Below, one piece after another: positions 7,622 to 14,658 of a DNA stretch of 20,643 nt. A program made the position numbers and the translations under genes. Within the stretch, counting starts at the first letter, position 1. The number at the start of each line of letters is the position of its first letter. The stretch is from an uncultured Collinsella sp. (GTDB lineage: Bacteria; Actinomycetota; Coriobacteriia; Coriobacteriales; Coriobacteriaceae): NCBI GenBank assembly GCA_958439775.1, contig CAUBWQ010000001.1:1-20643 (forward strand). Direction: 5' to 3'. Under the pieces are notes generated by a model. That model searched no databases and was not told where the DNA came from. It worked only from the letters and a program-made list of their open reading frames with translations.

Positions 7622-8326
7622 ATGGCAATCAAGGTGTTCGCTGACGGTGCAAACCTCGAAGGCATGCTCGACATGTACGAGAACGGCAACGTTCAGGGTT
7701 TCACGACCAACCCGTCCCTTATGAAGAAGGGCGGCGTGACGGATTACCGCGCGTTTGCCAAGGAGGTTCTGGCCCACATCGCCGATGTGTCCGTGTCGTT
7801 CGAGGTCTTTGCCGACGACGTCGAGACCATGGAGGTCGAGGCGCGCGAGATCGCTACCTGGGCCGAGAACGTCTACGTCAAGATTCCGTGCGTGACCACC
7901 AAGGGCGAGTCCACCGCCGAGCTGGTGCGCAAGCTTTCGGCCGACGGCATCAAGGTCAACGTCACCACCATCTTTACGCCTAAGCAGGTTGACGAGATGG
8001 TCGAGGCCGTTGACACCGAGACGCCGTCCATCATCTCGCTCTTTGCCGGCCGCATCGCCGACACCGGCGTCGACCCCATTCCGTTTATGACGGAGTCGGT
8101 CAAGAAGGCCGCCGCCAAGCCCAACTGTGAGGTCCTGTGGGCGTCCACGCGCGAGCTTATCAACATTTACCAGGCAGAAGCCTGCGGTTGCCAGATCATT
8201 ACGGTGCCCAACAGCATCCTGGCCAAGCGCAAGAACATCGGTCGCGACCCGTACGAGGTCTCGCTCGACACCGTGCGCGGCTTTGCCAAGGATATCGCCT
8301 CGCTCGGCTTTCATATTCTGCCGTAA
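7622..8326 (+). CDS. Small transaldolase (TalC/FSA-type fold)
   Basis: A 234-residue cytosolic class I aldolase of the short transaldolase group, interconverting sugar phosphates in the non-oxidative pentose phosphate pathway. The Schiff-base lysine is Lys87 in VYVKIPC, and the substrate-binding asparagine motif is FTTNPSLM (Asn30). By alignment from memory with E. coli FSA, FSA Tyr131 corresponds to Phe141 here, and FSA Ala129 to Ser139 (segment IISLFAGRIAD). That resembles the SPF-GRI segment of true transaldolases such as TalB, where Phe178 favours transaldolase over fructose-6-phosphate aldolase activity. I therefore favour transaldolase, without proof. The ATG at 7622 has AAAGGA at 7607-7612. 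The reading frame opens earlier (7598), but the added residues have no ribosome binding site. A strong terminator follows at 8408-8456. Confidence 0.82.
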   Translation: MAIKVFADGANLEGMLDMYENGNVQGFTTNPSLMKKGGVTDYRAFAKEVLAHIADVSVSFEVFADDVETMEVEAREIATWAENVYVKIPCVTTKGESTAELVRKLSADGIKVNVTTIFTPKQVDEMVEAVDTETPSIISLFAGRIADTGVDPIPFMTESVKKAAAKPNCEVLWASTRELINIYQAEACGCQIITVPNSILAKRKNIGRDPYEVSLDTVRGFAKDIASLGFHILP

Positions 8327-8542
8327 GCAAGGGTACCCCCTGTAGCGACGTGCAAAATCGCGAGTATTCAGCAAGGTAAAGGTCTTTATCAGTTAACCGA
8401 AGCATGGAACGGCCCCCGTTTTGGCTCTGACGACGCTAAAACGGGGGCCGTTTTTTGCTTTTTCGTCTCTGAGGGGCATCCGGAACGGTGGAATTTGCAG
8501 AATACTCGCGATTTTGCACGTCGCTGCAGGGGGTACCTTTGC
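8327..8542. repeat. Large nested inverted repeat (46-bp arms) filling a convergent intergenic gap
   Basis: Arm 1 (8327-8372) starts directly after the transaldolase stop codon. Arm 2 (8497-8542) ends 9 bases before the tex stop. The arms match at 43 of 46 positions as reverse complements; the shared core includes GGTACCCCCTG, GCGACGTGCAAAATCGCG and AGTATTC. Of the three differences, two give G.U or U.G pairs in a plus-strand RNA, so 45 of 46 positions can pair there. A complete hairpin terminator sits in the 124-base middle. Possible readings are a miniature inverted-repeat element, a strong RNA barrier between convergent genes, or a dispersed chromosomal palindrome. No protein is encoded. 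Confidence 0.85.
8408..8456 (+). terminator. Rho-independent terminator after the transaldolase gene
   Basis: A perfect 15-bp stem pairs 8408-8422 (AACGGCCCCCGTTTT) with 8438-8452, with a 15-base loop, followed by a T-tract (8451-8456) and more T-rich sequence. It is oriented for the plus strand. On the minus strand the stem also forms but the following bases are not T-rich, so it should act mainly on transcripts from the transaldolase gene. Confidence 0.9.
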
Positions 8543-8551
8543 TTTGGCGGT

Positions 8552-10699
8552 TTACTTGCCCTGCACCATGGTGAGGGAGATCTTCTTGCGGTCGCGATCG
8601 ACCTTTTCAATCCACACCTTGACCGTGTCACCGACGCGCACCACGTCGCTCGGGTGCTTGACAAAGCGGTTGGCCAGTTTGGAGATGTGCACGAGGCCGT
8701 CCTGGTGCACGCCCACGTCGACGAACGCGCCAAAGTCGACGACGTTGCGCACCGTGCCCTTGAGTTCCATGCCGGGCTCCAGGTCATCGATGGAAAGTGC
8801 TGAGCGGCTAAAGATCACCTCGGGCGCGTCGTCGCGCGGGTCGCGACCGGGCTTCTTGAGCTCGTTGACAATGTCGATGAGCGTCAGGGTACCGCAGTCC
8901 AGGTCGCTTGCCAGCGCCGAGATGCTGCCCAGACGGCGCTCGATGTCGGGCACGCCGCCGCGGCTGAGCTCGCTTGCCGCAACGCCGGCGCGCTCCAGGA
9001 CGGCCGTTGCCACCTCGTAGCTCTCGGGGTGGACGCTTGTCGCGTCGAGCGGGTTCTTGCCGCCGCTGATGCGCAAAAAGCCCGCGGCGTTCAGATATGC
9101 CTTGGGTCCCAGCTTGGGGACTTTCTTGAGCTGGCGGCGATCGGTAAAGGCTCCGTTTTCCTCGCGGTAGGCCACGATATTCTTAGCTACGCTCGGTGTG
9201 ATGCCCGATACGTATCCCAGCAGGCTTGCGCTCGCGGTGTTGACGTCGACGCCCACGCGGTTGACGACGTCCTCCACCACATGGCCCAACGTGCGCGAAA
9301 GCTCGGCCTGGTCAAGGTCGTGCTGGTACTGGCCAACGCCGATGGACTGGGGCGGGATCTTGACGAGCTCTGCCAGCGGGTCTTGCAGGCGGCGGCCCAG
9401 GCTCATGGCGCCACGCACGGTGACGTCCAAGTCGGGATACTCCTGGCTGGCGAGTTCGGAAGCCGAGTACACCGACGCGCCGGCTTCGTTAACGATGGTG
9501 TAGCGAAGGCTGGGCGCCTGCTCGGCAATGAACTCCGAAACGACTTCCTCGGTCTCGCGGCTGGCGGTGCCGTTGCCGATGACGATGGTGTTGACGCTGT
9601 CCTTCTTGACGAGGCGGGCGAGCTCGCGCTTGGTGCCGGCGACGTCGTGGCGCGGCTTGGTGGGGTAGACCACGCCGTGGTCGAGCAGCTTGCCGGTCTC
9701 GTCCATGACGGCGACCTTGCAGCCGGTGCGGTAGCCCGGATCGAGCGCGAGCACGCGGGCGCCACGGACGGGGCGTGCCGAGAGCAGGCCCTCGAGATTC
9801 TTGGCAAAGACGTTGATAGCCTCGGTCTGGGCGCGAACGGTGAGTTTGGCGCGGGCCTCGCGCTCCAGCGAGGGGGCCATCAGGCGCTTGTAGCCGTCGG
9901 CGATGGCGGCGTCAAAGACGGGCGCGAAAGCGCCCTGGCGACGGGGCCAACGGCTGCCGAGGCGTGCCGTGGCAGCGGCGCCGTCGACGTTCACGCGCAC
10001 GCGGAGCTTGCCCTCGCGCTCACCGCGGTCGATAGCCAGCACACGGTGGTTGGGGATGCGGCGCAGCGGCTCATCATAGCTGTAGTACGGCTCGTAGGGA
10101 GTCTTCTCGGCGGGGTCGGTCGCCTCGACGACGATGTCGGCGGTGTTTTGCGTAAAGGCGCGCAGGTCGGCGACGTTCTCGGGGTCTTCGGCCACCGTCT
10201 CGGCCGCGATGTCCGCCGCGCCGGCGAGCGCCTTCTCGGGCGTGTCGAAGCCGGCTTCCTCGTTGACGTAGGCCGCGGCGGCGTCGAGCGCGCTGCCCTT
10301 GGCGGATGCCTGCATGATGATCATGTTGGCAAGCGGCTCCAGGCCTGCCTCGCGGGCCTTCTGCGCGCGGGTCATGCGCTTTTTGCGGTAGGGCTTGTAG
10401 AGGTCCTCGACACGCTGGAGCTGCGTGGCCTCGCGAATCTGCTGTTCGAGCTCGGGCGTAAGTTTGCCCTGGGCGTCGATGAGCAGAATGACGTCCTCTT
10501 TGCGCTGTTCAAGATTGCGCAGGTAGGACAGGCGCTCGTCGAGTGCGCGCAGGGCGACGTCGTCCATTCCGCCTGTGGCTTCCTTGCGGTAGCGCGAGAT
10601 AAAGGGGATGGTGTTGCCCTCGTCGATGAGCTTGACGGCCGCCTCGATGTTGGCGGCCTTAAGGTTGAGCTCGTGGGCGAGCTGGGCGATAAGATCCAT
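8552..10699 (-). CDS. tex: Tex-family S1 RNA-binding protein
   Basis: A 715-residue cytoplasmic nucleic-acid-binding protein of the Tex (YhgF) family, linked in other bacteria to transcription and RNA handling. In order: the Tex N-terminal helical region with DEGNTIPFISRYRKEATGGM (about 28-47); a YqgF/RNase H-like domain near residues 315-440 (ARVLALDPGYRTGCKVAVMD); tandem helix-hairpin-helix motifs (NTASASLLGYVSGIT and KKVPKLGPKAYLNAAGFLRI); and a C-terminal S1 domain (about 637-712) with LKGTVRNVVDFGAFVDVGV and DGLVHISKL. The length is within the usual range for Tex. The start at 10699 (MDLIAQLAHELN) is chosen because AAGGAG lies just upstream; an in-frame start further up at 10786 would add a tail foreign to the family. 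It is convergent with the transaldolase gene. Confidence 0.9.
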   Translation of the reverse strand: MDLIAQLAHELNLKAANIEAAVKLIDEGNTIPFISRYRKEATGGMDDVALRALDERLSYLRNLEQRKEDVILLIDAQGKLTPELEQQIREATQLQRVEDLYKPYRKKRMTRAQKAREAGLEPLANMIIMQASAKGSALDAAAAYVNEEAGFDTPEKALAGAADIAAETVAEDPENVADLRAFTQNTADIVVEATDPAEKTPYEPYYSYDEPLRRIPNHRVLAIDRGEREGKLRVRVNVDGAAATARLGSRWPRRQGAFAPVFDAAIADGYKRLMAPSLEREARAKLTVRAQTEAINVFAKNLEGLLSARPVRGARVLALDPGYRTGCKVAVMDETGKLLDHGVVYPTKPRHDVAGTKRELARLVKKDSVNTIVIGNGTASRETEEVVSEFIAEQAPSLRYTIVNEAGASVYSASELASQEYPDLDVTVRGAMSLGRRLQDPLAELVKIPPQSIGVGQYQHDLDQAELSRTLGHVVEDVVNRVGVDVNTASASLLGYVSGITPSVAKNIVAYREENGAFTDRRQLKKVPKLGPKAYLNAAGFLRISGGKNPLDATSVHPESYEVATAVLERAGVAASELSRGGVPDIERRLGSISALASDLDCGTLTLIDIVNELKKPGRDPRDDAPEVIFSRSALSIDDLEPGMELKGTVRNVVDFGAFVDVGVHQDGLVHISKLANRFVKHPSDVVRVGDTVKVWIEKVDRDRKKISLTMVQGK

Positions 10700-10794
10700 G
10701 GGACTCCTTGCGTTTAAGGTGCGTTTGCAGCACAGGGCTACCAAGGATACCACCCGTCCCAAAAGACTGTTTTGGAGCCGCACCACGAAAACGA

Positions 10795-10928
10795 CCTATC
10801 TACTACGTTTGAACCGCATGGGTCGACCATGCCTGGTTTTACCGGAAATCGGCAAGCCGTCTACCTGAGGTTTTTATGTCGCGAAATTTGGCATGGTTGA
10901 GGGCGATCGGTTAAACGTAGTAGACAGG
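10795..10928. repeat. 134-bp nested inverted repeat
   Basis: The outer arms are 10795-10816 (core CTACTACGTTT) and 10908-10928 (core AAACGTAGTAG), pairing over about 21 bp with one bulged G and one A/C position that becomes G.U on the minus strand. A second stem pairs ACCATGCC (10826-10833) with GGCATGGT (10890-10897), and CGGCAAGCCG (10850-10859) makes a small hairpin in the middle. GCATGG and CCATGC around 10816-10832 can form an alternative local hairpin. Both flanking genes are on the minus strand, matching the better-paired strand. It could be a structured RNA, a miniature transposable element or a regulatory leader; the sequence alone does not decide. Confidence 0.75.
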
Positions 10929-11009
10929 CCCATTCCGTGGCGTACGAACCAAGCCGAGATGCAAAATAGCCCCCCCGCCCCAGAAAAATCGACTGCTCTG
11001 TAGCATAAG

Positions 11010-11039
11010 GCCCCGCGGGCAGGAGGCTGCTCGCGGGGC
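11010..11039 (-). terminator. Hairpin after the SDR/MFS/oxidoreductase genes
   Basis: GCCCCGCG (11010-11017) pairs with CGCGGGGC (11032-11039), and the stem extends inward through GCAG/CTGC to about 13 bp with a GAGG loop. It lies 72 bases beyond the oxidoreductase stop. The bases that follow on the minus strand are only modestly T-rich, so it may be a weak or factor-assisted terminator. Confidence 0.6.
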
Positions 11040-11111
11040 AAAGAAGAGGGGCTTGTTGGTGGCGGGCCGAGGCGCTCGGCGGGGAGTTTGCCGCGGCCCG
11101 CTCTTAAGGCA

Positions 11112-12152
11112 TTACAGCTCAACGAGCTGGCCGGTCTCGGCGGCCTCCTTGATGGCGTTGAGAAGCGTGAGCGTCTTGACGTTATCGGCGGGGGTCACGA
11201 CGGGCTCGACCTCGCGGCGGACAACCTTCACAAAGTGCTTGAGCTGCATCTTGTGCGGCAGTGCCGGGTCGACGGCCGGAATCTCCATTTGCAGCGGCTT
11301 GTGCCAGTTGGAGGCGCCGTCGTAGGAGAACTGGTGCAGGCGGGGCAGCGACAGGGCGCCCTTGGTGCCGCCGATAAAGTAGGCGTCGGCGTCGAAGGGG
11401 CGGTACTGCGGATCCTCGCGAGCGGTCGCCTCCGAGGCCCGGGGGCTGGCGGTGGGGGGGGGGATGGTCATGCTCGCGAGCGCGCCGTCGGCAAAACGGA
11501 CGTTGACCACGGCGGAGTCCTCGGTCTCAAAACCGCGGGCGGCGCTGGACTGCATACCCTGGACGGCAACGGGCTCGCCCAGCAGGTAGCGGAGCAGGTC
11601 GACGTCGTGCACCAGGTTGACCAGGATCGGGCCGGCACCCTTCTTGCGGCGCCACTCGACGTCGAAGTACTCGTCATTCTTATAGATCATGTAGTGGAAG
11701 CTCGACACGGTGAGCTTACCCAGCTCGCCGGACTCGATGATCTCCTTGGCCTTGTTGACGAAGGGGTTGTGGCGACGGTGCTGGCCCACGAGCACGGGCA
11801 CGCCGGCGGTCTCGGCCTCGGCGGCGAAGGCCTGAGCATCCTCAAGGTCGTTGGAGATCGGCTTTTCGACCAGCGGTACGATGTTGCGCTTTACAGCCTC
11901 GCGGGCAACGCCCAGGTGCAGGTCGTTGGGGGTGGCGATGATGACGGCCTCGGGCTTGACCTCGTCCATCATTTGGGCGGGATCGGTGTAAAACGGCACG
12001 CCGGCGGCCTCGGCCGTGGCGCGGGCGCCCTCAAAGGCGTCGGCGATGGCGACGAGCTCGGCCTCGGGCTCCTCGGTGACAAAGCGGATGTGGTTGCGGC
12101 CCATGGCGCCGGCGCCGATAACGGCAATGCGGACGGGGTTGAGCTCAGACAT
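11112..12152 (-). CDS. Gfo/Idh/MocA-family NAD(P)-dependent oxidoreductase
   Basis: A 346-residue dehydrogenase of the Gfo/Idh/MocA family, acting on a sugar, polyol or sugar acid that cannot be named from the sequence. The N-terminal Rossmann fold starts VRIAVIGAGAMGRNHIR (GxGxxG at 13-18). Further family marks are TPNDLH (74-79), the dinucleotide/substrate motif VEKPIS (95-100), and the C-terminal-domain catalytic segment LVNLVHDVDLLRYLLG (178-192), with the conserved His/Asp at 182-186. The ATG at 12152 has AAGGAG (plus-strand 12158-12163). Odd feature: residues 229-243 read TIPPPTASPRASEAT where family members usually carry a D-T-x-A-S-P-W-x-W-E-like stretch, and the DNA there is a run of ten G on the plus strand (11454-11463). 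It follows the MFS and SDR genes on the same strand and may share their substrate pathway. Confidence 0.85.
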   Translation of the reverse strand: MSELNPVRIAVIGAGAMGRNHIRFVTEEPEAELVAIADAFEGARATAEAAGVPFYTDPAQMMDEVKPEAVIIATPNDLHLGVAREAVKRNIVPLVEKPISNDLEDAQAFAAEAETAGVPVLVGQHRRHNPFVNKAKEIIESGELGKLTVSSFHYMIYKNDEYFDVEWRRKKGAGPILVNLVHDVDLLRYLLGEPVAVQGMQSSAARGFETEDSAVVNVRFADGALASMTIPPPTASPRASEATAREDPQYRPFDADAYFIGGTKGALSLPRLHQFSYDGASNWHKPLQMEIPAVDPALPHKMQLKHFVKVVRREVEPVVTPADNVKTLTLLNAIKEAAETGQLVEL

Positions 12153-12182
12153 TTCGACTCCTTAATACTGGTGACCGGTGGA

Positions 12183-12213
12183 ATGCGACAAAGGGACTGT
12201 CCCTTTGTCGCAT
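12183..12213. repeat. Perfect 31-base palindrome
   Basis: ATGCGACAAAGGGAC (12183-12197), one central T, then its exact reverse complement (12199-12213). It lies in the 69-bp gap between the MFS stop and the oxidoreductase ribosome binding site, on an otherwise continuous minus-strand gene row. The tiny centre makes it awkward as a standard terminator; an operator, an RNA processing hairpin or a dispersed repeat are alternatives. A related half, CACTGTCCCCTTTGTGG, occurs at 1469-1485 beside the insertion sequence end. Confidence 0.8.
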
Positions 12214-12221
12214 CGGTAAAA

Positions 12222-13478
12222 CTAGGCGGACTTCTTCTTGCTGTCGGAGACCATCATGTAGACGGTGAGCACGACGGCGATGGCGGCGATCACAATGGCG
12301 CCGTAGAAGGACTGCTGGTAGGCGGCGCTGCCGGCCTCGGCGTGATACAGCACGGCGGTGATGGGCTGGCTGATCCAGGTGGAAGCGGCGTAGCCCAAAA
12401 ACATGATGCCGTAGTTGACGCCGATGTTGCTGGTGCCAAAGGCGCCACCGGTGAGCGGCGGGTAGATGACGAGCAGGGCGCCAAAGCTAAAGCCAAGCAG
12501 GGCGAGTGCGACAAAGAACATGCTCTGCGTAAAGCTCATCGACATGATGACGAGCGCGACGATGGTGACGACAAGGCTGATGAGCAGCGACTTGTAGGCA
12601 CCGAGCTTGTCGATGATCTGGCCAAAGGACAGACGACCGACCAGGTTGGCGCAGGTGTTGACGGAGACGACCACACCGCCGAGGGCGACGGCCGCGGCGC
12701 TCGTGGGGTCGGCGAAGAGCTGGACGGCGGCGATGGAGGCAACCTTGCCTACGAGCAGGGTGCCCGCGGTGGCGGCAAAGGCGAAGGTGACGATGAGGAC
12801 CCAGAAACGCGGGGTCTTGACCATCTCGCCCGGGGTGAGGTCACCGAAGGTGCCGGCGTGCGCGCCGCCCTTGGGGGCCTCGAAGCCTTCGGGCAGCCAA
12901 CCGGCCTCGGGGGCTTTCAGGAACAGGGCGGAGGCGGCGATCATCACAAAGAAGATGACGCCGAGCGCCTTAAGGGCGCCAAAGATGCCCAGGCTCGGGA
13001 TGAGCAGCGAGGCGAGCACCGGGGACAGCACGGCGGGGCCGGCGGTCGAAGCGGCCAGGGTGATGCCGGAGGCGAGACCCTTCTTGTCGATGAACCACTT
13101 TTGGCCGGTGGTGAGCGCCGGGTTGTAGCCCAGGCCGTTGCCGATGGCGGCGACGAGCGAGAACCACAGGTAGAACTGCCACGGCTCGGTGACGGTGCCG
13201 GACATAAACCAGCCCAGGCCGTAGCACACAGCGGCGGCGATCACGACGTTGCGCGGGCCGATCTTATCGGAGATACGGCCGGCGAAGATGCCCGTCACGG
13301 CCATGATGGTCTGAAAGACCGGGAAGGCCCAGGTAAGAGCGCTGGACCACTCGGGGTAGACGGCGAGCAGGTTCTTGCTCACGACGGAATACAGCGCGAT
13401 GGAGCTGATGAAGAACATGGTGACGCACGCGGCTGAAAGCACGACGGCGCGACCCTTGTTGGAGTTGGTGGAAGCCAT
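12222..13478 (-). CDS. MFS transporter, OFA (oxalate/formate antiporter-like) family
   Basis: A 418-residue integral membrane transporter with about twelve hydrophobic segments in two bundles of six, separated by a cytoplasmic loop near residues 205-235 that contains GWLPEGFEAPKGG and LTPGEMVKTPRFW. Family marks of the OFA group are visible: the loop 2-3 motif GRISDKIGPRNVV near 67-79, GNGLGYNPALTTGQKWF, and in the second half YPPLTGGAFGTSNIGVNY followed by GIMFLGYAAS. OFA members move small organic anions, often by exchange or proton symport; the substrate here is unknown. The ATG at 13478 follows AAAGAG. It sits between an SDR gene 65 bp upstream and the Gfo/Idh/MocA gene 69 bp downstream on the same strand, so uptake of the compound oxidised by those enzymes is a fair inference. 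Confidence 0.85.
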   Translation of the reverse strand: MASTNSNKGRAVVLSAACVTMFFISSIALYSVVSKNLLAVYPEWSSALTWAFPVFQTIMAVTGIFAGRISDKIGPRNVVIAAAVCYGLGWFMSGTVTEPWQFYLWFSLVAAIGNGLGYNPALTTGQKWFIDKKGLASGITLAASTAGPAVLSPVLASLLIPSLGIFGALKALGVIFFVMIAASALFLKAPEAGWLPEGFEAPKGGAHAGTFGDLTPGEMVKTPRFWVLIVTFAFAATAGTLLVGKVASIAAVQLFADPTSAAAVALGGVVVSVNTCANLVGRLSFGQIIDKLGAYKSLLISLVVTIVALVIMSMSFTQSMFFVALALLGFSFGALLVIYPPLTGGAFGTSNIGVNYGIMFLGYAASTWISQPITAVLYHAEAGSAAYQQSFYGAIVIAAIAVVLTVYMMVSDSKKKSA

Positions 13479-13543
13479 TGGACTCTTTCTAATCGATACG
13501 GGGGAGGAGCGGTCGTATCCGCGGGTCTCCCTGTTAGGTTGGT

Positions 13544-14425
13544 TTACTGGTCAGTCGGCTTGGCGACGCCGGACTCATCGGACCAAAGCTCGACACCCTT
13601 GTTCTTGAGGTAGTTGTCGGCATAGGCGCGACGGCCGCCGGGCTTGGCGGTGAGGTCGCCCATCATATTGGAGAAGCCACCATCGACCTTGATGGCGTCG
13701 CCGGTGGTAAAGTCCGAGCGCTTGGACGCCAGGAACATGACGGCGTTGGCGATATCACTGACCTCGCCGATGCGACGCGTGGCGATCAGGCGGCTGCGGC
13801 TCTTTTCGACCTCGGGGTCGGCGTAGAAGTTGGCCGACATCGGGGTCTTAACGAAGCAGGGCTCGACGCAGTTGGAGCGGACGCCGTAGGGGCCCCACTC
13901 GGCGGCGAGCATCTTGGACATCATGTTGACGCCGGCCTTGGTGGAGCTGTACACGCCCGAGAACGTCTCGGGGGAGTGGCTGGCGACGGTCGAGATGTGC
14001 ACCAGGCGACCCTGGCCGGCCTTGATCATCTCGCGACCAAAGCGCTGCGAGGTGATGAAGTAGCCGGTGAGGTTGATGTTGAGCACCTGCTCCCAGTCGC
14101 TCAGCGGCAGGTCTTCCATGGCTGCGAAGCGCAGGATGCCGGCGGTGTTGACGAGGACGTCGACGTGGCCGAAGTCGGCGATGGTGGCATCGACGGCGGC
14201 CTGAACCTCGGCCTCGTCGGTGGCGTTCATCTTGTAACCCTCGGCGTGGATGCCAAACTCAGCGGCGAGGTCGGCGGCAGCGGCCTTGACCTTCTCTTCG
14301 TCCAGGTCGAGCAGGACGACGTTGGCGCCGTGGCGGGCGAACTCGCGGCAAATCTCGACGCCCATACCGCCGAGCGCGCCAGTCACGGCGCAGACATCGC
14401 CCTCGAGCTTAAGCCAATTGCTCAT
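13544..14425 (-). CDS. SDR-family oxidoreductase
   Basis: A 293-residue classical short-chain dehydrogenase/reductase. The cofactor motif is TGALGGMG (15-22), with VVLLDLDEEK after strand 2; the acidic Asp40 at the end of that strand favours NAD(H) over NADP(H). NTAG follows at 93-96, and the catalytic pair is Tyr159 and Lys163 in YSSTK. Counting 13 residues back from Tyr159 lands on Thr146, next to Ser145 in HISTVASHS, so the catalytic serine position is either Ser145 or replaced by Thr. The C-terminus extends about 40 residues past the usual VDGGFS end, with GGRRAYADNYLKNKG. The ATG at 14425 follows AGAAGGGA. It is the first gene of a likely three-gene unit (SDR, MFS, Gfo/Idh/MocA), divergent from a LysR regulator. 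The substrate is unknown; sugar, polyol or hydroxysteroid dehydrogenases all share this fold. Confidence 0.85.
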   Translation of the reverse strand: MSNWLKLEGDVCAVTGALGGMGVEICREFARHGANVVLLDLDEEKVKAAAADLAAEFGIHAEGYKMNATDEAEVQAAVDATIADFGHVDVLVNTAGILRFAAMEDLPLSDWEQVLNINLTGYFITSQRFGREMIKAGQGRLVHISTVASHSPETFSGVYSSTKAGVNMMSKMLAAEWGPYGVRSNCVEPCFVKTPMSANFYADPEVEKSRSRLIATRRIGEVSDIANAVMFLASKRSDFTTGDAIKVDGGFSNMMGDLTAKPGGRRAYADNYLKNKGVELWSDESGVAKPTDQ

Positions 14426-14658
14426 AGGAACTTCCCTTCTTGTGCCTCCCGGTGGGTCGCTCCCATTAACCGACCCACGTGGTTTTCGCTGGTTATCGTA
14501 TGCTTTGCATTTGCGCAGGTGAATTGCATATTTGTTAGAATGGCGTTAACCGTAGGTTTATACTATGCGATGCAGTTTTTTCTCAATTGAGCGCGTGACC
14601 TGCGAAAACAACCCCCTGTGGCGCCATGTGGCCACGGGCGCGAAAACGGGAGATTGAC
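14426..14658. promoter_or_regulatory. Divergent regulatory region between the SDR and lysR genes
   Basis: This 233-bp AT-richer gap is the expected site of LysR control. An imperfect dyad, TGCATTT (14506-14512) and AATTGCA (14522-14528), has the general size of a LysR-type box. On the minus strand TTCACC (plus 14518-14523) and TACGAT (plus 14495-14500), 17 bases apart, form a possible promoter for the SDR gene, with the dyad overlapping its -35. On the plus strand TATACT (14559-14564) is a possible -10 for lysR. All of these are weak sequence matches. Confidence 0.4.

Larger units (their letters stand above)
10700..11111. other. Non-coding stretch between tex and the oxidoreductase gene
   Basis: This 412-bp gap contains no ORF that I can support. 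It holds the tex ribosome binding site (CTCCTT on the plus strand at 10703-10708), a 134-bp nested inverted repeat (10795-10928), a run of C residues near 10969-10980 and a GC-rich hairpin (11010-11039). The tex promoter should lie within 10720-10790, but no clear -10/-35 pair is visible. Confidence 0.6.

Noticed and set aside
9029..10717. Long plus-strand open frame (562 codons) opposite tex
   Set aside because: Tex on the other strand has all its domains in order; the opposing frame has low-complexity Gly/Val/Asp/His composition and no ribosome binding site.
11424..11469. Calling the oxidoreductase a pseudogene because of the G-run
   Set aside because: The frame is intact through the tract and the protein has normal length and motifs on both sides.
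11088..13436. Long plus-strand open frame (782 codons) opposite the oxidoreductase and MFS genes
   Set aside because: It is repetitive in Gly, Asp, His and Ala with no domain, and mirrors the codon positions of two well-recognised minus-strand genes; typical of GC-rich antisense frames.
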